DNA from: Chitinophagaceae bacterium
GTDB taxonomy: Bacteria; Bacteroidota; Bacteroidia; Chitinophagales; Chitinophagaceae
Direction of reading: 5' to 3'
NCBI GenBank assembly: GCA_024707305.1
Contig: JANPZZ010000022.1
Location: 124,001 to 188,000, forward strand
DNA length: 64,000 nt
Made by a program: the position numbers and the translations under genes. The notes below the pieces were generated by a model. It did no database searches. It saw nothing but the letters and a program-made list of their open reading frames with translations, and was not told the origin of the DNA. Each line of letters opens with the position of its first letter. Within the stretch, counting starts at the first letter, position 1. Shown one piece after another: positions 1 through 11,617 of the stretch.

Positions 1-11
1 GCCGCTTTTTC

Positions 12-425
12 TCATTTCCGCATTTTCCTCTCATCGCTGTGTATATAAATTCTTTTCGCTTCCTTCATCCGGAAAGCGTGATAGAATACCACGAAGATAA
101 ATATTCCAGCGAGGATAATATTGAAAGGTCCAAACAGCAACAGGTCGGAGGCGATATTGATTTCGACGATGTTCATAACAGCAACAACAACCATTTGACT
201 AACAGCACATGCCTTCGGTTTCCAGCGGCTTAAAATCCAGAAAGCCATTCCCATTTCTAAAACACCAATCATCGTCGTTGCCGCTGGTGCCCATTCATGC
301 CCAACCACGCGTGCAACTATCTGCTGATGCCGCGGCACGATATTCAGCACTTTGCAAAACAACCCATTAATGAGCCACACCAATGCGAAGCAAATACGTA
401 ATAATAGTGACCAGGAGAATTGCAT
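12..425 (-). CDS. DoxX-like small membrane protein
   Basis: Predicted 137-residue inner-membrane protein with four hydrophobic segments. The sequence around LLRICFALVWLINGLFCKVL, followed by a GVLEMGMAFW segment, resembles DoxX-like (DoxX_3) proteins, whose biochemical role is not established. The frame stays open upstream to 581, but those 52 codons are made of the intergenic AAACGGC and octamer repeats and read as low-complexity Phe/Cys/Arg sequence, so I start at the ATG at 425 (MQFSW). The gene is read away from the two-component genes and may be cotranscribed with them. Confidence 0.7.
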   Translation of the reverse strand: MQFSWSLLLRICFALVWLINGLFCKVLNIVPRHQQIVARVVGHEWAPAATTMIGVLEMGMAFWILSRWKPKACAVSQMVVVAVMNIVEINIASDLLLFGPFNIILAGIFIFVVFYHAFRMKEAKRIYIHSDERKMRK

Positions 426-449
426 GGCGAGAAAGATAGAGAGAAAAGC

Positions 450-505
450 GTGAAACGGCAAAACGGGAAACGTGAAACGGCAAACGGCAAACGAGAAACG
501 GAATG
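450..505. repeat. Heptamer array (GGCAAAC/GAAACGG type)
   Basis: Short run of GAAACGGCAAAC-like units directly upstream of the DoxX-like gene. Related runs occur near 13470, 21311-21440, 45935-45965 and 53188-53222. Confidence 0.7.
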
Positions 506-555
506 TGAAAACGAGAAAAAATGTAACGATACCGAGACACACCTGCAATGAATGA

Positions 556-597
556 ATTTCCACATTTCCACACTTGCACATTTCCTCATTTTCGCAT
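556..597. repeat. Octamer array, CATTTCC orientation
   Basis: Degenerate WCATTTCC units in the 200-bp spacer between the DoxX-like start and the histidine kinase stop. Same family as the arrays at 1687, 24272, 27640, 28437, 29460, 32140 and 43533. Confidence 0.75.
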
Positions 598-625
598 TAC
601 CTCCGATGCGCAGCAAAGTCGGCTC

Positions 626-1675
626 TCATGCTTCACGATTTTCCAACGTAAACCCAACACTTGTTCCCACGCCTTCGCGGCTGCGAGCGTGAATAGTTTG
701 GCCATGCGCTTCAATAATGTGTTTGCAAATAGCAAGACCGAGACCACTGCCGGTAACATCAATGCTGCGGCCTTCATCTGTACGATAGAAGCGCTCGAAT
801 ATGCGCGAGAGGTATCGTTCGGGTATGCCGATGCCATCGTCGCTGATTTCAATCAGAATATGTTTGCCATCGGTATTGTACATGCTGGCCGTGATATTCC
901 CGTTTTGTCGTCCGTATTTAATCGAGTTTTCAAAAAGATTCAGCATTACCTGGCGGATTTTTTCCTTGTCGGCGAAAACGGTTAGCGGCGATTCACAACC
1001 TTTCTTTACCTGGTATTTAATGTTCTTTTGAACAGCCATGATAGAGATGCTGTCGAATGTTTCGCGTATCAGGTCCTGGATCACAAACTGCTGTTTCATC
1101 AACTTCAGTTCACCTCTTTCCAAACTTGAAATTTCATCCAGGTCATTTAGCAGGTTGGTGAGTCGCTCTACGTTGGTTGCAGTTTTCTCGAGAAACTTCC
1201 GGTTTACTTCCGGGTTTTCCAAAGCGCCGCCCAGTAAAGTTTCAATATAACCCTGTATCGCGAAAACGGGTGTTTTAAACTCGTGTGAGAGGTTTTGCAG
1301 AAACTCTTTTCGGAATTGTTCATTTGCACGGAGCAAATCGAGTTCTTTCCGGTTTTCCAAAGCCCATGCTTCCACATCCTGACGAACCTCATCGATTGAT
1401 TTACGCGGCAGAATGTATTTATAATAAGTTTCCTCGCGGCGTGTTGCCTTGGTTTGGTAAATGAACTTATAAATGAGTTTGATCTTGCGATAGATAAATC
1501 GCTCCAGTACAAATGCAATTAAAAAATACCCACCAATCAGGATCATCCCGAATGAGAAAGCTACCGGTTGCCAGCGCTTTTCAATAAAATACACCAGTAC
1601 ACTGATGGGCGCAGCAAGTGCCAATGCTGTAAGCAAAGCAAGCTGACGCGGCGTTAGATTTTTTAGAGAGATCAT
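626..1675 (-). CDS. Sensor histidine kinase, PhoR-like
   Basis: Membrane histidine kinase of 349 residues, intact. Two membrane segments lie near residues 12-31 and 39-58 with almost no periplasmic loop between them. The H box SHEFKTP (near residue 130) carries the phosphoacceptor His. The ATPase domain shows the N box (NLFENSIKYG, near 247), G1 (DDGIGIP), F box (FERFYR) and G2 (GSGLGLAI). It lies 267 bp downstream of the response regulator on the same strand, so the two form an operon-like RR-HK pair, separated by a long repeat element. The lack of a sensor loop suggests membrane-level or intracellular sensing; the signal is unknown. Confidence 0.92.
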   Translation of the reverse strand: MISLKNLTPRQLALLTALALAAPISVLVYFIEKRWQPVAFSFGMILIGGYFLIAFVLERFIYRKIKLIYKFIYQTKATRREETYYKYILPRKSIDEVRQDVEAWALENRKELDLLRANEQFRKEFLQNLSHEFKTPVFAIQGYIETLLGGALENPEVNRKFLEKTATNVERLTNLLNDLDEISSLERGELKLMKQQFVIQDLIRETFDSISIMAVQKNIKYQVKKGCESPLTVFADKEKIRQVMLNLFENSIKYGRQNGNITASMYNTDGKHILIEISDDGIGIPERYLSRIFERFYRTDEGRSIDVTGSGLGLAICKHIIEAHGQTIHARSREGVGTSVGFTLENREA

Positions 1676-1686
1676 AGCATTTATTT

Positions 1687-1955
1687 GGAGGAAAATGAGG
1701 AAAACAGGAAATGTGGAAATGTGGAAATGAGGAAATGTGGAAATGAGGAAATGTGGAAATGTGGAAATGTGGAAATGTGGAAATGAGGAAATGAGGAAAT
1801 CTCTAAATACTTCAGTGTAAGCTGACTCACGTTATTTACCAATTTTCACATATCCCCATGTTCACATTTTCACATTTACCGCCGAGTGCGGTTTTCACAT
1901 TTCCCCATTTTCTCATTTCTCATTTACCGCCGAAGGCGGTTTTCACATTTCCACA
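1687..1955. repeat. Two-armed inverted octamer element
   Basis: Left arm 1687-1801: about thirteen tandem GGAAATGW units. Core of about 45 bp. Right arm 1846-1955: the same octamer in the opposite orientation, interrupted by two small GC hairpins (CCGCCGAGTGCGG near 1879 and CCGCCGAAGGCGG near 1926). The element fills the spacer between the response regulator stop and the histidine kinase start and could fold into a long imperfect stem. Confidence 0.85.
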
Positions 1956-2626
1956 CTAAACTTATATCCCACTCCCTTCACCGTCGTAATACAATCGATC
2001 CCCATCTTCTGGCGGATTTTGCGGATGTGTACGTCGATGGTGCGGTCGCCAACAATAACATCATTGCCCCACACCTGGTTCAGTATTTCATTTCGCAGAA
2101 ACACGCGACCCGGCTTTTGCGCCAGCAGGTAAAGCAATTCAAACTCTTTTTTTGCAAGCACAATTTCCTGTCCGTCCACTTTTACGAGAAATCGTTCGGG
2201 ATCAATGACCAGATTTTCAATTTCCAGGGTTTTAACCTCAGTTTTGTTCAATCTGCGGAAAAGTGCATTTACCCGACTGATAAAAACTTTCGGGCTGATA
2301 GGTTTGCTGATATAGTCATCTGCGCCCGTTTCGAGGCCTCGGATCTGCGAGCCATCATCATTTACGGCGGTGAGGAAAATGATCAACGTTTCCTGGAATG
2401 TGGGCAGGGAACGCAACAGCTGGCAAACTTCAACACCCGTTTTCCGGGGCATCATCACATCCAGCACAATTAAATCGGGGCGGGTACGGGTGGCTTTTTC
2501 AAGGGCTTCGTCGCCATCCCTGGCTGTAATAACCTCATAACCCTGGCTGGCAAGGTTGTATTTCAGTATTTCCAATATGTCTGGCTCATCGTCGGCGATT
2601 AAAACCTTCCAGGGCTTCGTTTCCAT
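1943..2626 (-). CDS. OmpR/PhoB-family response regulator
   Basis: Intact 227-residue two-domain regulator. The receiver domain has the acidic pair ADDEPD, the phosphoacceptor Asp in LIVLDVMMP (near residue 56) and the conserved Lys in YISKPIS. The C-terminal winged helix has the DRTIDVHIRKIRQKMG recognition helix and VKGVGYKF wing. It is the probable partner of the histidine kinase downstream on the same strand. Its last codons overlap the right arm of the octamer element, which starts exactly at the gene end. Confidence 0.95.
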   Translation of the reverse strand: METKPWKVLIADDEPDILEILKYNLASQGYEVITARDGDEALEKATRTRPDLIVLDVMMPRKTGVEVCQLLRSLPTFQETLIIFLTAVNDDGSQIRGLETGADDYISKPISPKVFISRVNALFRRLNKTEVKTLEIENLVIDPERFLVKVDGQEIVLAKKEFELLYLLAQKPGRVFLRNEILNQVWGNDVIVGDRTIDVHIRKIRQKMGIDCITTVKGVGYKFSVEM

Positions 2627-2789
2627 ACCATTGAAAATTTCGGCAAACCTACTGGTAAATTGATAGACAATAAAATAGAGCCGGCACGTTTATCCAGACT
2701 TAATGATTAATTAATAGTTAAGGGGCAGCCAAACCTTTGGCGCGGAGCTTGCGTCTCTATTAAACAGTGCTGAATATCAATACTATTAC

Positions 2790-2797
2790 TAACTTTG
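2790..2797 (+). promoter_or_regulatory. Bacteroidota -7 box TAACTTTG
   Basis: Matches TAnnTTTG and lies 12 bp before the ATG at 2810. An alternative TTG start at 2795 would fall inside the box, which favours the ATG and implies a very short leader. Confidence 0.5.
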
Positions 2798-2809
2798 CCT
2801 TCTATCCTT

Positions 2810-5022
2810 ATGACAGCGACCCTGAAATACCGATTGATAGCCTTCAGTTTATTTTTTATAAGCTATGGACTCAATGCCCAAATGTTGGACACTGCAAGGC
2901 TGAACAACCTTAAACCTCCGAAAAACAGGGAACTGTTTCACGATAACATTGATAAAGAACAGAAGGGACTTCTCGCCTCCGACGGAAAAGCCGATCAACA
3001 ATTCAATGTTTCAACAAATGAAGAAATCAATCTGTTGCTTACCCGCGTGGTAACCAGAAGGATTGATGAATTTCAATACAACATCGAAACCGACAGCCTG
3101 CTCGACCATCGCATGAAGGTGAATTACCTCTCTGGTATGTCGAACCTGTTGCGTTACGTAAAACAAAATTGGAAGAGCAAGACCGTTAATCCCCTGCAAC
3201 TGGATGATATTATTGATGCTTACCTGGAATGCATGGAGCTCGATAAAAAGGGGAGTAGCATTGAACCAGTCATCAAACGGCTTCCCTATGATGCCGGCAC
3301 GGCGGTGATGGCTGCGGAAAATTTTCAACGCAACAGTGGTTATCGCGCAGCGAAAGATCAATTGATTCTGAAATACTGTCTGCAGAAACCTTCGCAGACA
3401 TTTCTCACACTTAAATCGAACCCGGATGTACCATTTGCCGACAGCCTGATAAAACTGGTAGCAAAAAAATATCCATCTCAGTTATATACTTATGCGCAGG
3501 CCGACAATAAACTGGGTGTTGTTATCCGCAACATCAAAGACGATCCTTTTGTAGCGGCTGTTTCACGCATGAGCCGCAGTAAGAGCGGGCAGGTATATTT
3601 TCCTTTTCTCGATAATATTGTTCAGGGAAAAATAACTTTTGAAGAAATTGACCAGGCGGAACGCGATTCTGTGCAATATTTCAGACTGCTGGTAAAAACC
3701 CAATTACAGTATGTTGATCGAATGCTGAATGGCGATACTGCTTATGCACATAAAGATCTTTTAGCACGACTGGAGAAGAAAGCAAAAGATGTGTTTGTGG
3801 GAACCATCAATGCCCTGCATAATGAAAATGCAAACGTGCGTTTCCGCTGCCTGCAAAATCTTACTGCTGAAGAACTGTATTATGCAGCCGTTTTATCTGA
3901 TGGTTTAATCTATACTTCCAGTTATACAGCCGGTGTTTATCCTTTGATGATGCAAAAAGATTCGGCAGCGTGGTGATTCGCTGTTGTTGTCTGTTCGGTT
4001 TGATCATTACCGAAAGTTCATCAGCCAGGCGGCAGCGTATAACACATTAGGTAATTTTCTTTCCACATTTCCAAGTCACGACGATGCGACGGATTTGATG
4101 AAAGCATTTGTAGGCAACCTGGAAAAAACGGAAGGTCTGGAAGATGGCGTGGATGTGGCTGACTCCTATGCGAGTATTGTTGAAACCAATCCCAAACTTG
4201 CTGCAGAAGTATTAGGCCTGGTACAATCGAATTATCAGCGCAATGTGGAACAGAATAATCAAAAAGGTATTGTTATCTACAACATCCTGAATAAACTGTT
4301 TCTGAGTGCTGACTCCACAAAAAATGTGAACCTGACGAAAGAGTTAGGCATTCCACCGGTGTATAATGTGCCTTTCCAGTCGCTGTTAAGTGAGAAGGGC
4401 GAAGTGGTAGCGCAGGTATTTTTCTACGGCGATGAAGATGGCCGTAATATTTTCGCTGGTTTCCAAAATATGTTTCCTGCAAGTACCTGGACCATCGACC
4501 GAAGCAATTCTCAGTGGATCACGATCAAAAGCACGAAAGGGCAGAAAGTGGTGATTTATGCAAATCGCCCGCTGCCGGAAGAAACAGGTGAAGATGATCG
4601 CGCACAACAGGCGCTTGGTGCTTTTTTGGAAAAAGAATAATATTCGCCCCACGGTAACCATTCACCGCGGTCACAGCTATTTTGCTGAAAGCACCATCGC
4701 CTATATGTCTACCAACTCAAAAGTGGTGTTTATGGGAAGTTGTGGTGGTTTCCATTTGATTGATCATATTCTTCAAAAATCATCCGACGCGCATATTATT
4801 GCATCAAAGCAAATCGGCAAAACGGCTATTAACAAACCGTTCTTCCTGTTGCTGACGGAAAAATTGAGAAATGGTAATAATATTGACTGGATTCCATTCT
4901 GGCGCGAGTTTAAAGGAAGTGCGCGTGTTGAAGGATTTGAAGATTATATTCCGCCTTACAAAAACCTGGGTGCAATTTTTATTAAAGCATACCGGCAGGC
5001 AATGGGCGAAGAATTGTTGTAA
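2810..5022 (+). CDS. Secreted protein with caspase-like His/Cys dyad (frameshifted)
   Basis: Reconstructed protein of about 735 residues in three frames, with shifts near 3973 (GTGGTG) and 4635 (GAAAAAGAAT). The N-terminus has a signal peptide ending near GLNAQ. A long helical region of unknown type follows. The last 200 residues look like a clan CD (caspase/separase/CHAT) fold: a strand with FFYGDEDG, then a strand ending TIHRGH (His codon at 4672), then a strand KVVFMGSCGG (Cys codon at 4741). The 23-residue His-Cys spacing is close to that of separases. I recognise no named family. It could be an exported cysteine peptidase or an inactive relative. An ABC exporter follows 106 bp downstream. 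Confidence 0.6.
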
Positions 5023-5128
5023 ATAAACTATTCGTCGTCTAACAATGGATTACGTTAGATTAAATAAACCTTAACCCAGGATGCCTTAGCGGACATCGAA
5101 ACGAATTAACCAAAAACCACCGACGCTC

Positions 5129-6889
5129 TTGTCTGATTCACCTAAAAAATTTGATCTCGCTGTTCTTCGAAGGGTATTTGGTTATGCCGCTCCTTATAAG
5201 AAGAAATTTTATCTCTCTGTCGTGCTGGCGGTATTGCTGGCGGTGATTACTCCGGTACGTCCTTACCTCATTCAGATTACAGTGAATGATTACATCGCGC
5301 ATTCTGCGGAGAAGATGATCATTAATATTACGTTGATCCAGATCGGTCTGATTTTAATCGAAACTGCCATGCGTTTCTGGTTTTCGTTTACCACTGCCTG
5401 GCTGGGACAATCTGTTGTGCGTGATTTGCGCGTAGCCGTTTATAAAAAAATATTAAGACTGAATCTTTCACAGTTTGATCGTACGCCGATAGGTACACTC
5501 ACCACGCGAACGATTAATGATATCGAAAGTATCAATGATATTTTTGCTGATGGGCTGGTGCCTATCATTGCCGATTTATTATCGATTGTGTGTGTGTTGG
5601 GCGTGATGTTCTACATTGACTGGCAGCTTACGCTGATTGCGTTGATACCTTTTCCTATTATCATCATTGCCACTTATTATTTTAAAGAAAGCATCAATCG
5701 TTCATTCTTTAAAGTACGTAATGCGGTTTCGGCATTAAATGCTTTTGTACAGGAACATTTGACAGGAATGCAGGTGGTGCAATCATTTTCTTCAGAAGAA
5801 CGCGAAGCGGAAAAATTCAAAAAGATCAACCGCGAACATCGCAATGCGAATATCCGCGCCATTTTTGCTTATTCGGTTTTCTTTCCCATTGTGGAAATTG
5901 TGCTGGCGTTGTCAACTGGTTTGGTGGTGTGGTGGGCTGCAAAAGATGCACTCGACCTGCAGGTGAGCCAGCAGGGTGTGGTAATTTCGTTTATTCTATT
6001 CCTCAACCTGCTGTTCAGGCCGCTGCGGATTATTGCCGATAAATTCAACGTGGTTCAAATGGGAATCGTGGCCAGCGAACGTGTTTTTAAAGTGTTGGAC
6101 AATCCCGATTTTATACCCGAACCTTCGCAGGCGCCGATTCTGCCTGCAACAGCTGTGAAAGGTAAAGTGGAGTTCGACCATGTGAGTTTTGCCTATGTTG
6201 AAGATCAGTATGTATTGCGCGACATCAGTTTTGTAATTGAACCAGGCGAAACCGTCGCCATTGTGGGGCATACCGGAAGCGGCAAGACTACGATCATCAA
6301 CCTGTTGAATCGACTGTATCATATTCAAAAAGGCAGCATTCGCATCGACGACCAGGATATCACCAGTTACGACCTTGGTTATTTGCGCAGCCAGACCGGC
6401 GTGGTGTTGCAGGATGTATTTCTTTTTTCGGGATCGGTTCTGGATAATATTACGCTCCGTAATGATCAGATTCCGCGCGCGAAGGTGGAAGAAGCGGCGC
6501 GACTGATTGGTATGCACGACTTCATTATGCGATTGCCCGGGGGCTATGATTATGATGTAATGGAGCGAGGTGCCACTCTTTCATTGGGCCAGCGGCAGCT
6601 GTTGTCGTTTATTCGCGCACTTCTTTATAATCCGTCCATACTGGTGCTGGATGAAGCCACTTCCTCCGTGGACACGGAAAGTGAGCAAATGATACAGCAC
6701 GCCATCGACAAACTGATTGAGGGTCGCACCTCGATCGTCATCGCTCACCGCCTGTCAACGATCCGCAAAGCGAGTAAAATCATCGTACTGGATAAAGGCC
6801 GTATCCGCGAAATGGGTACGCACGATGAGTTGCTGGCATTACAGGGTTATTATGCACAATTGCATGAGATGCAGTTTGCGAAAGCTTAA
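5129..6889 (+). CDS. MsbA-like ABC transporter, fused permease and ATPase
   Basis: Intact 586-residue half-transporter, expected to work as a homodimer in the inner membrane. Six membrane segments occupy residues 1-310. The nucleotide-binding domain has Walker A GHTGSGKTT (near residue 380), a Q loop (TGVVLQDVFLF), the signature LSLGQRQ (near 484; canonical second Gly replaced by Leu), Walker B ILVLDEAT and the switch His in IVIAHRLS. The start is a TTG at 5129; no upstream ATG is in frame. The substrate cannot be told from sequence; lipid or drug export is typical of the family. Confidence 0.93.
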   Translation: MSDSPKKFDLAVLRRVFGYAAPYKKKFYLSVVLAVLLAVITPVRPYLIQITVNDYIAHSAEKMIINITLIQIGLILIETAMRFWFSFTTAWLGQSVVRDLRVAVYKKILRLNLSQFDRTPIGTLTTRTINDIESINDIFADGLVPIIADLLSIVCVLGVMFYIDWQLTLIALIPFPIIIIATYYFKESINRSFFKVRNAVSALNAFVQEHLTGMQVVQSFSSEEREAEKFKKINREHRNANIRAIFAYSVFFPIVEIVLALSTGLVVWWAAKDALDLQVSQQGVVISFILFLNLLFRPLRIIADKFNVVQMGIVASERVFKVLDNPDFIPEPSQAPILPATAVKGKVEFDHVSFAYVEDQYVLRDISFVIEPGETVAIVGHTGSGKTTIINLLNRLYHIQKGSIRIDDQDITSYDLGYLRSQTGVVLQDVFLFSGSVLDNITLRNDQIPRAKVEEAARLIGMHDFIMRLPGGYDYDVMERGATLSLGQRQLLSFIRALLYNPSILVLDEATSSVDTESEQMIQHAIDKLIEGRTSIVIAHRLSTIRKASKIIVLDKGRIREMGTHDELLALQGYYAQLHEMQFAKA

Positions 6890-7051
6890 ATGCGTATTTA
6901 TTTGATTATCAAATAAATTTGAGAAATCGGTCGGCCTTCATATCTGTGATTTCGGGAATATTAAATTCAGCCTCGCTATGATCCGATGGCGGTGGCACTA
7001 GCTTCTTGCAATATTTTCCCTATTCTATTATTTAATTCATTTTCGCACCCT

Positions 7052-7059
7052 TATCTTTG
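7052..7059 (+). promoter_or_regulatory. -7 box TATCTTTG, atp operon promoter
   Basis: TAnnTTTG match 20 bp before the atpB ATG, in an AT-rich stretch. This is the only plausible promoter upstream of atpBEFHA. Confidence 0.6.
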
Positions 7060-7079
7060 CGCCAAATTTCAGGAAGAAT

Positions 7080-8309
7080 ATGAACTGTGGACGCCTCAAA
7101 TCCTTTACCATAGCGGTTTTCAGCCTGTTTATCACTGCAATGGCCCTGCCGCTGGCATCGGTTGCCCAGCAAGGTGATGAACATCAACCCCCGCACGACG
7201 GGCAGGTAGCTCATGATGCTCCTAAAAAAGAAGGATTTAATGCCACCGAGGTAATCTTTGGTCACGTACTGAATGGCCACGAGTTCCACTTTATGGATAT
7301 CACCGGCGACGATGGTGTGAAACATCCTGTTAGCATTCCCCTGCCGATCATCCTGTACTCTCCACAGAAAGGTTTCACCAGCTTTATGTCTTCCAAATTT
7401 GAACATGGACATAAGTCTTATGAAGGATATACACTCCTGACGGCGGAAACAATTGAGCACATGGGACTGGACCCTAAAAAGTACAATCCTGAAGACATAG
7501 TAGCCGTAACAGCTGATGGAAAAATTGATGAATCAGTAACTGTATATGACCTGTCGCTTACGCGCAATGTGGTGCAGATGTTGCTGGCGCTGACCATCTT
7601 CACGTTCATTATGCTGCGTGTTGCCCGTCGTTATAAATCAGGTGTAGGTGTAACTACCGCTCCACGTGGTGCACAAAGTTTGCTGGAACCTATCATCAAT
7701 TTCGTGGATGAGCAGGTAGTAAAACCCAACCTGGGTCACAAGTCAGATAAGTATCTGCCTTTCATGCTCACGATTTTCTTTTTTATCCTTGTAAATAATA
7801 TTGTAGGTCTGATTCCTGGTTCTGCAAACGTAACTGGTAATATCGCGTTTACAGCGGTATTGGGTGTGATTGCTTTTGTGGTGATTCTGTTCAGTTCCAA
7901 CAAACATTTCTGGGGTCATATTTTCAATCCTCCGGGTGTGCCGTTCGGTGTAAAGCTGATCCTGGTTCCGGTGGAGTTTCTGGGTATTTTCATTAAGCCG
8001 TTTGCCCTTATCATTCGTTTGTTTGCGAATATGCTGGCCGGTCACATTATCATCATCTGTTTGATATCGTTGATCTTTATTTTCGGTCAGTTGGGTGCAT
8101 CATTTGGATGGGGCGCGTCGCCGCTGGCAATTGGTTTCACCGTATTTATTTACCTGATAGAAGTGCTGGTAGCATTTCTACAGGCGTTCATCTTCTCGAT
8201 GCTGGCTGCGGTGTTCATCGGCCAGGCATTTGAAGGCGAGCATCATCATGATGAAGCGCACGGTCACGACCATCGTCATGACCCCGCACATCAACCCGCA
8301 ATCGTTTAA
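7080..8309 (+). CDS. atpB: ATP synthase F0 subunit a
   Basis: Proton-channel subunit of the F1F0 ATP synthase, 409 residues. It is longer than the enterobacterial protein because it has a signal peptide (residues 1-29) and a His-rich periplasmic N-terminal domain, as in other Bacteroidota. The essential stator Arg lies in IIRLFANMLAGH, near residue 311, and five or six membrane helices are evident. The C-terminus ends in a His/Asp-rich tail. It is the first gene of the operon; atpE follows after 27 bp. No atpI/atpZ precedes it. Confidence 0.97.
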   Translation: MNCGRLKSFTIAVFSLFITAMALPLASVAQQGDEHQPPHDGQVAHDAPKKEGFNATEVIFGHVLNGHEFHFMDITGDDGVKHPVSIPLPIILYSPQKGFTSFMSSKFEHGHKSYEGYTLLTAETIEHMGLDPKKYNPEDIVAVTADGKIDESVTVYDLSLTRNVVQMLLALTIFTFIMLRVARRYKSGVGVTTAPRGAQSLLEPIINFVDEQVVKPNLGHKSDKYLPFMLTIFFFILVNNIVGLIPGSANVTGNIAFTAVLGVIAFVVILFSSNKHFWGHIFNPPGVPFGVKLILVPVEFLGIFIKPFALIIRLFANMLAGHIIIICLISLIFIFGQLGASFGWGASPLAIGFTVFIYLIEVLVAFLQAFIFSMLAAVFIGQAFEGEHHHDEAHGHDHRHDPAHQPAIV

Positions 8310-8573
<264 letters not shown>

Positions 8574-8582
8574 TCATCCCCA

Positions 8583-8627
8583 AAAACAACTGCATCCAAT
8601 GCACAGGGCGGAGGATGCAGCTGTTTT
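8583..8627 (+). terminator. Hairpin with short U-run between atpE and atpF
   Basis: Arms 8583-8597 and 8613-8627 pair over 15 positions with one A-C mismatch (AAAACA-ACTGCATCC against GGATGCAG-CTGTTTT), loop of 15. The 3' side ends in TTTT, so it resembles a leaky terminator or a 3'-stabilising stem for the atpE transcript. Confidence 0.65.
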
Positions 8628-8702
8628 CAACTTTGCTTCCGGTACAAAACCGGATTCAAACAAAATGTATAACGTACTACTTACAACGTATAACTTATAT
8701 AA

Positions 8703-9197
8703 ATGAAACTGTTAACTCCCGAATTCGGTCTTATACTCTGGACATTGCTGGCGTTCCTGATCGTGTTTTTCATTTTGGGAAAGCTGGCTTTCCCTGCGAT
8801 CATCAAAGGATTACGTGACCGTGAAAAAAGCATTGCCGGCAGCCTGGAAATGGCTGAGAAAGTAAGAGCTGAAATGGCGCAGATGAAAAGTGAAAACGAA
8901 GCTTTGCTGGCTAAAGCCAACGAAGAAAGAGGTCAGTTGCTGAAAGATGCCCGCGAAACGCGTGACCGCATCATCAATGAAGCACGTGAACAGGCGAAAG
9001 TGGAAGCTGGAAAAATCATTGCTGAAGCACAGGCTTCTATCAACGCACAGAAAATGGCCGCCATTACCGAAGTGAAAAACCAGGTAGGTAAACTGGTGAT
9101 TGAAGTAAGCGAGAAAGTATTACGCCGCGAACTTGCTGGTAAAGAAGGACAGGAAGCTCATATTAAGAGCCTTGTTGATGAAGTGAAAATGAACTGA
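8703..9197 (+). CDS. atpF: ATP synthase F0 subunit b
   Basis: Peripheral-stalk subunit, 164 residues. One N-terminal membrane helix (FGLILWTLLAFLIVFFILGKL) is followed by a long charged helix for dimerisation and binding to the delta subunit. It starts 129 bp after atpE, an unusually long gap for this operon, filled by the hairpin. Confidence 0.95.
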   Translation: MKLLTPEFGLILWTLLAFLIVFFILGKLAFPAIIKGLRDREKSIAGSLEMAEKVRAEMAQMKSENEALLAKANEERGQLLKDARETRDRIINEAREQAKVEAGKIIAEAQASINAQKMAAITEVKNQVGKLVIEVSEKVLRRELAGKEGQEAHIKSLVDEVKMN

Positions 9198-9261
9198 GAA
9201 TAGTGTGCTAATGTGACAGTGTGCTATTGTGATAATTGAATTTTAAAATTGAATTAATAAA

Positions 9262-9826
9262 ATGCCGAATCCTCGTTTAGCAGGACGTTATGCCAAATCG
9301 CTGATTGACCTCGCGATTGAAAAGGGACAACTGGAGCAGGTGTACCAGGATATGCTGTGGCTGCAGGCTGCCTGCAAAGGAAGTCGCGATCTGGTGAACC
9401 TGTTGCGTAGCCCTATCATTAAGGCAGATACGAAACTGAAGATATTGCAGGCTGTAACTGCCGGCAAATTGAGCGAGCTGACCAATGCTTTCAACCGCCT
9501 GCTGGTTACAAAAAGGAAGGGAAAGCAATTTGCCCGAAATCGCTACGGCTGCTATCAACTTATATAAAGAACACAAGAACATCCATACCGTGAAACTTAC
9601 TACTGCAACGGCTATCAGCGATAGCACGCGGAGTGGTATCGTAGATCAGATCCGCAAATCGGCTGGTTTTGATAAGATCGAACTCGAAGAGAAAGTAGAT
9701 CCATCACTGATTGGCGGTTTTGTATTGCAGGTAGGAGATAAGTTGATTGATGCGAGCATTTCTTATGACCTGCGCGCAATTGCAAAACAATTTGAGAACA
9801 ACGATTTCATATATCGTATCCGTTAA
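9262..9826 (+). CDS. atpH: ATP synthase F1 subunit delta (frameshifted)
   Basis: Stalk subunit linking F1 to subunit b, about 188 residues. The start MPNPRLAGRYAKSLIDLA and the C-terminal VDPSLIGGFVLQVGDKLID are typical OSCP/delta motifs. The frame changes between 9510 and 9535, in AAAAAGGAAGGGAAAG, between FNRLLVTK and NLPEIA. The homopolymer context and the essential role point to a sequencing error. Confidence 0.93.
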
Positions 9827-9924
9827 TCAAGCTGGTTTTGTAAAACAAAATCAGCAACCGGATCAGAAAGAATACTTCAAGTAAAAAGAACAATAAATAC
9901 GTACAGCGTAAAATTTTAAACAAT

Positions 9925-11502
<1,578 letters not shown>

Positions 11503-11504
11503 TC

Positions 11505-11537
11505 AAAAAGCCTCGCTGAAAAGCGGGGCTTTTTTTG
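11505..11537 (+). terminator. Rho-independent terminator of the atp operon
   Basis: Stem AGCCTCGCT / AGCGGGGCT with a three-base loop, followed by seven T. It begins two bases after the atpA stop. Confidence 0.9.
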
Positions 11538-11617
11538 TAAGCTATTGAGAGCATGGTTTCGAAGGCACCTGATACACGAACGACATACTAAATTTTGTTT
11601 TTTACCACAATACTTTT

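Noticed and set aside
426..581. N-terminal extension of the DoxX-like protein
   Set aside because: The open frame is made of intergenic repeat sequence, and family similarity starts at the Met at 425.
1687..1801. CRISPR-like array
   Set aside because: The unit is 8 bp with no spacers and no cas genes; it is a simple tandem repeat.
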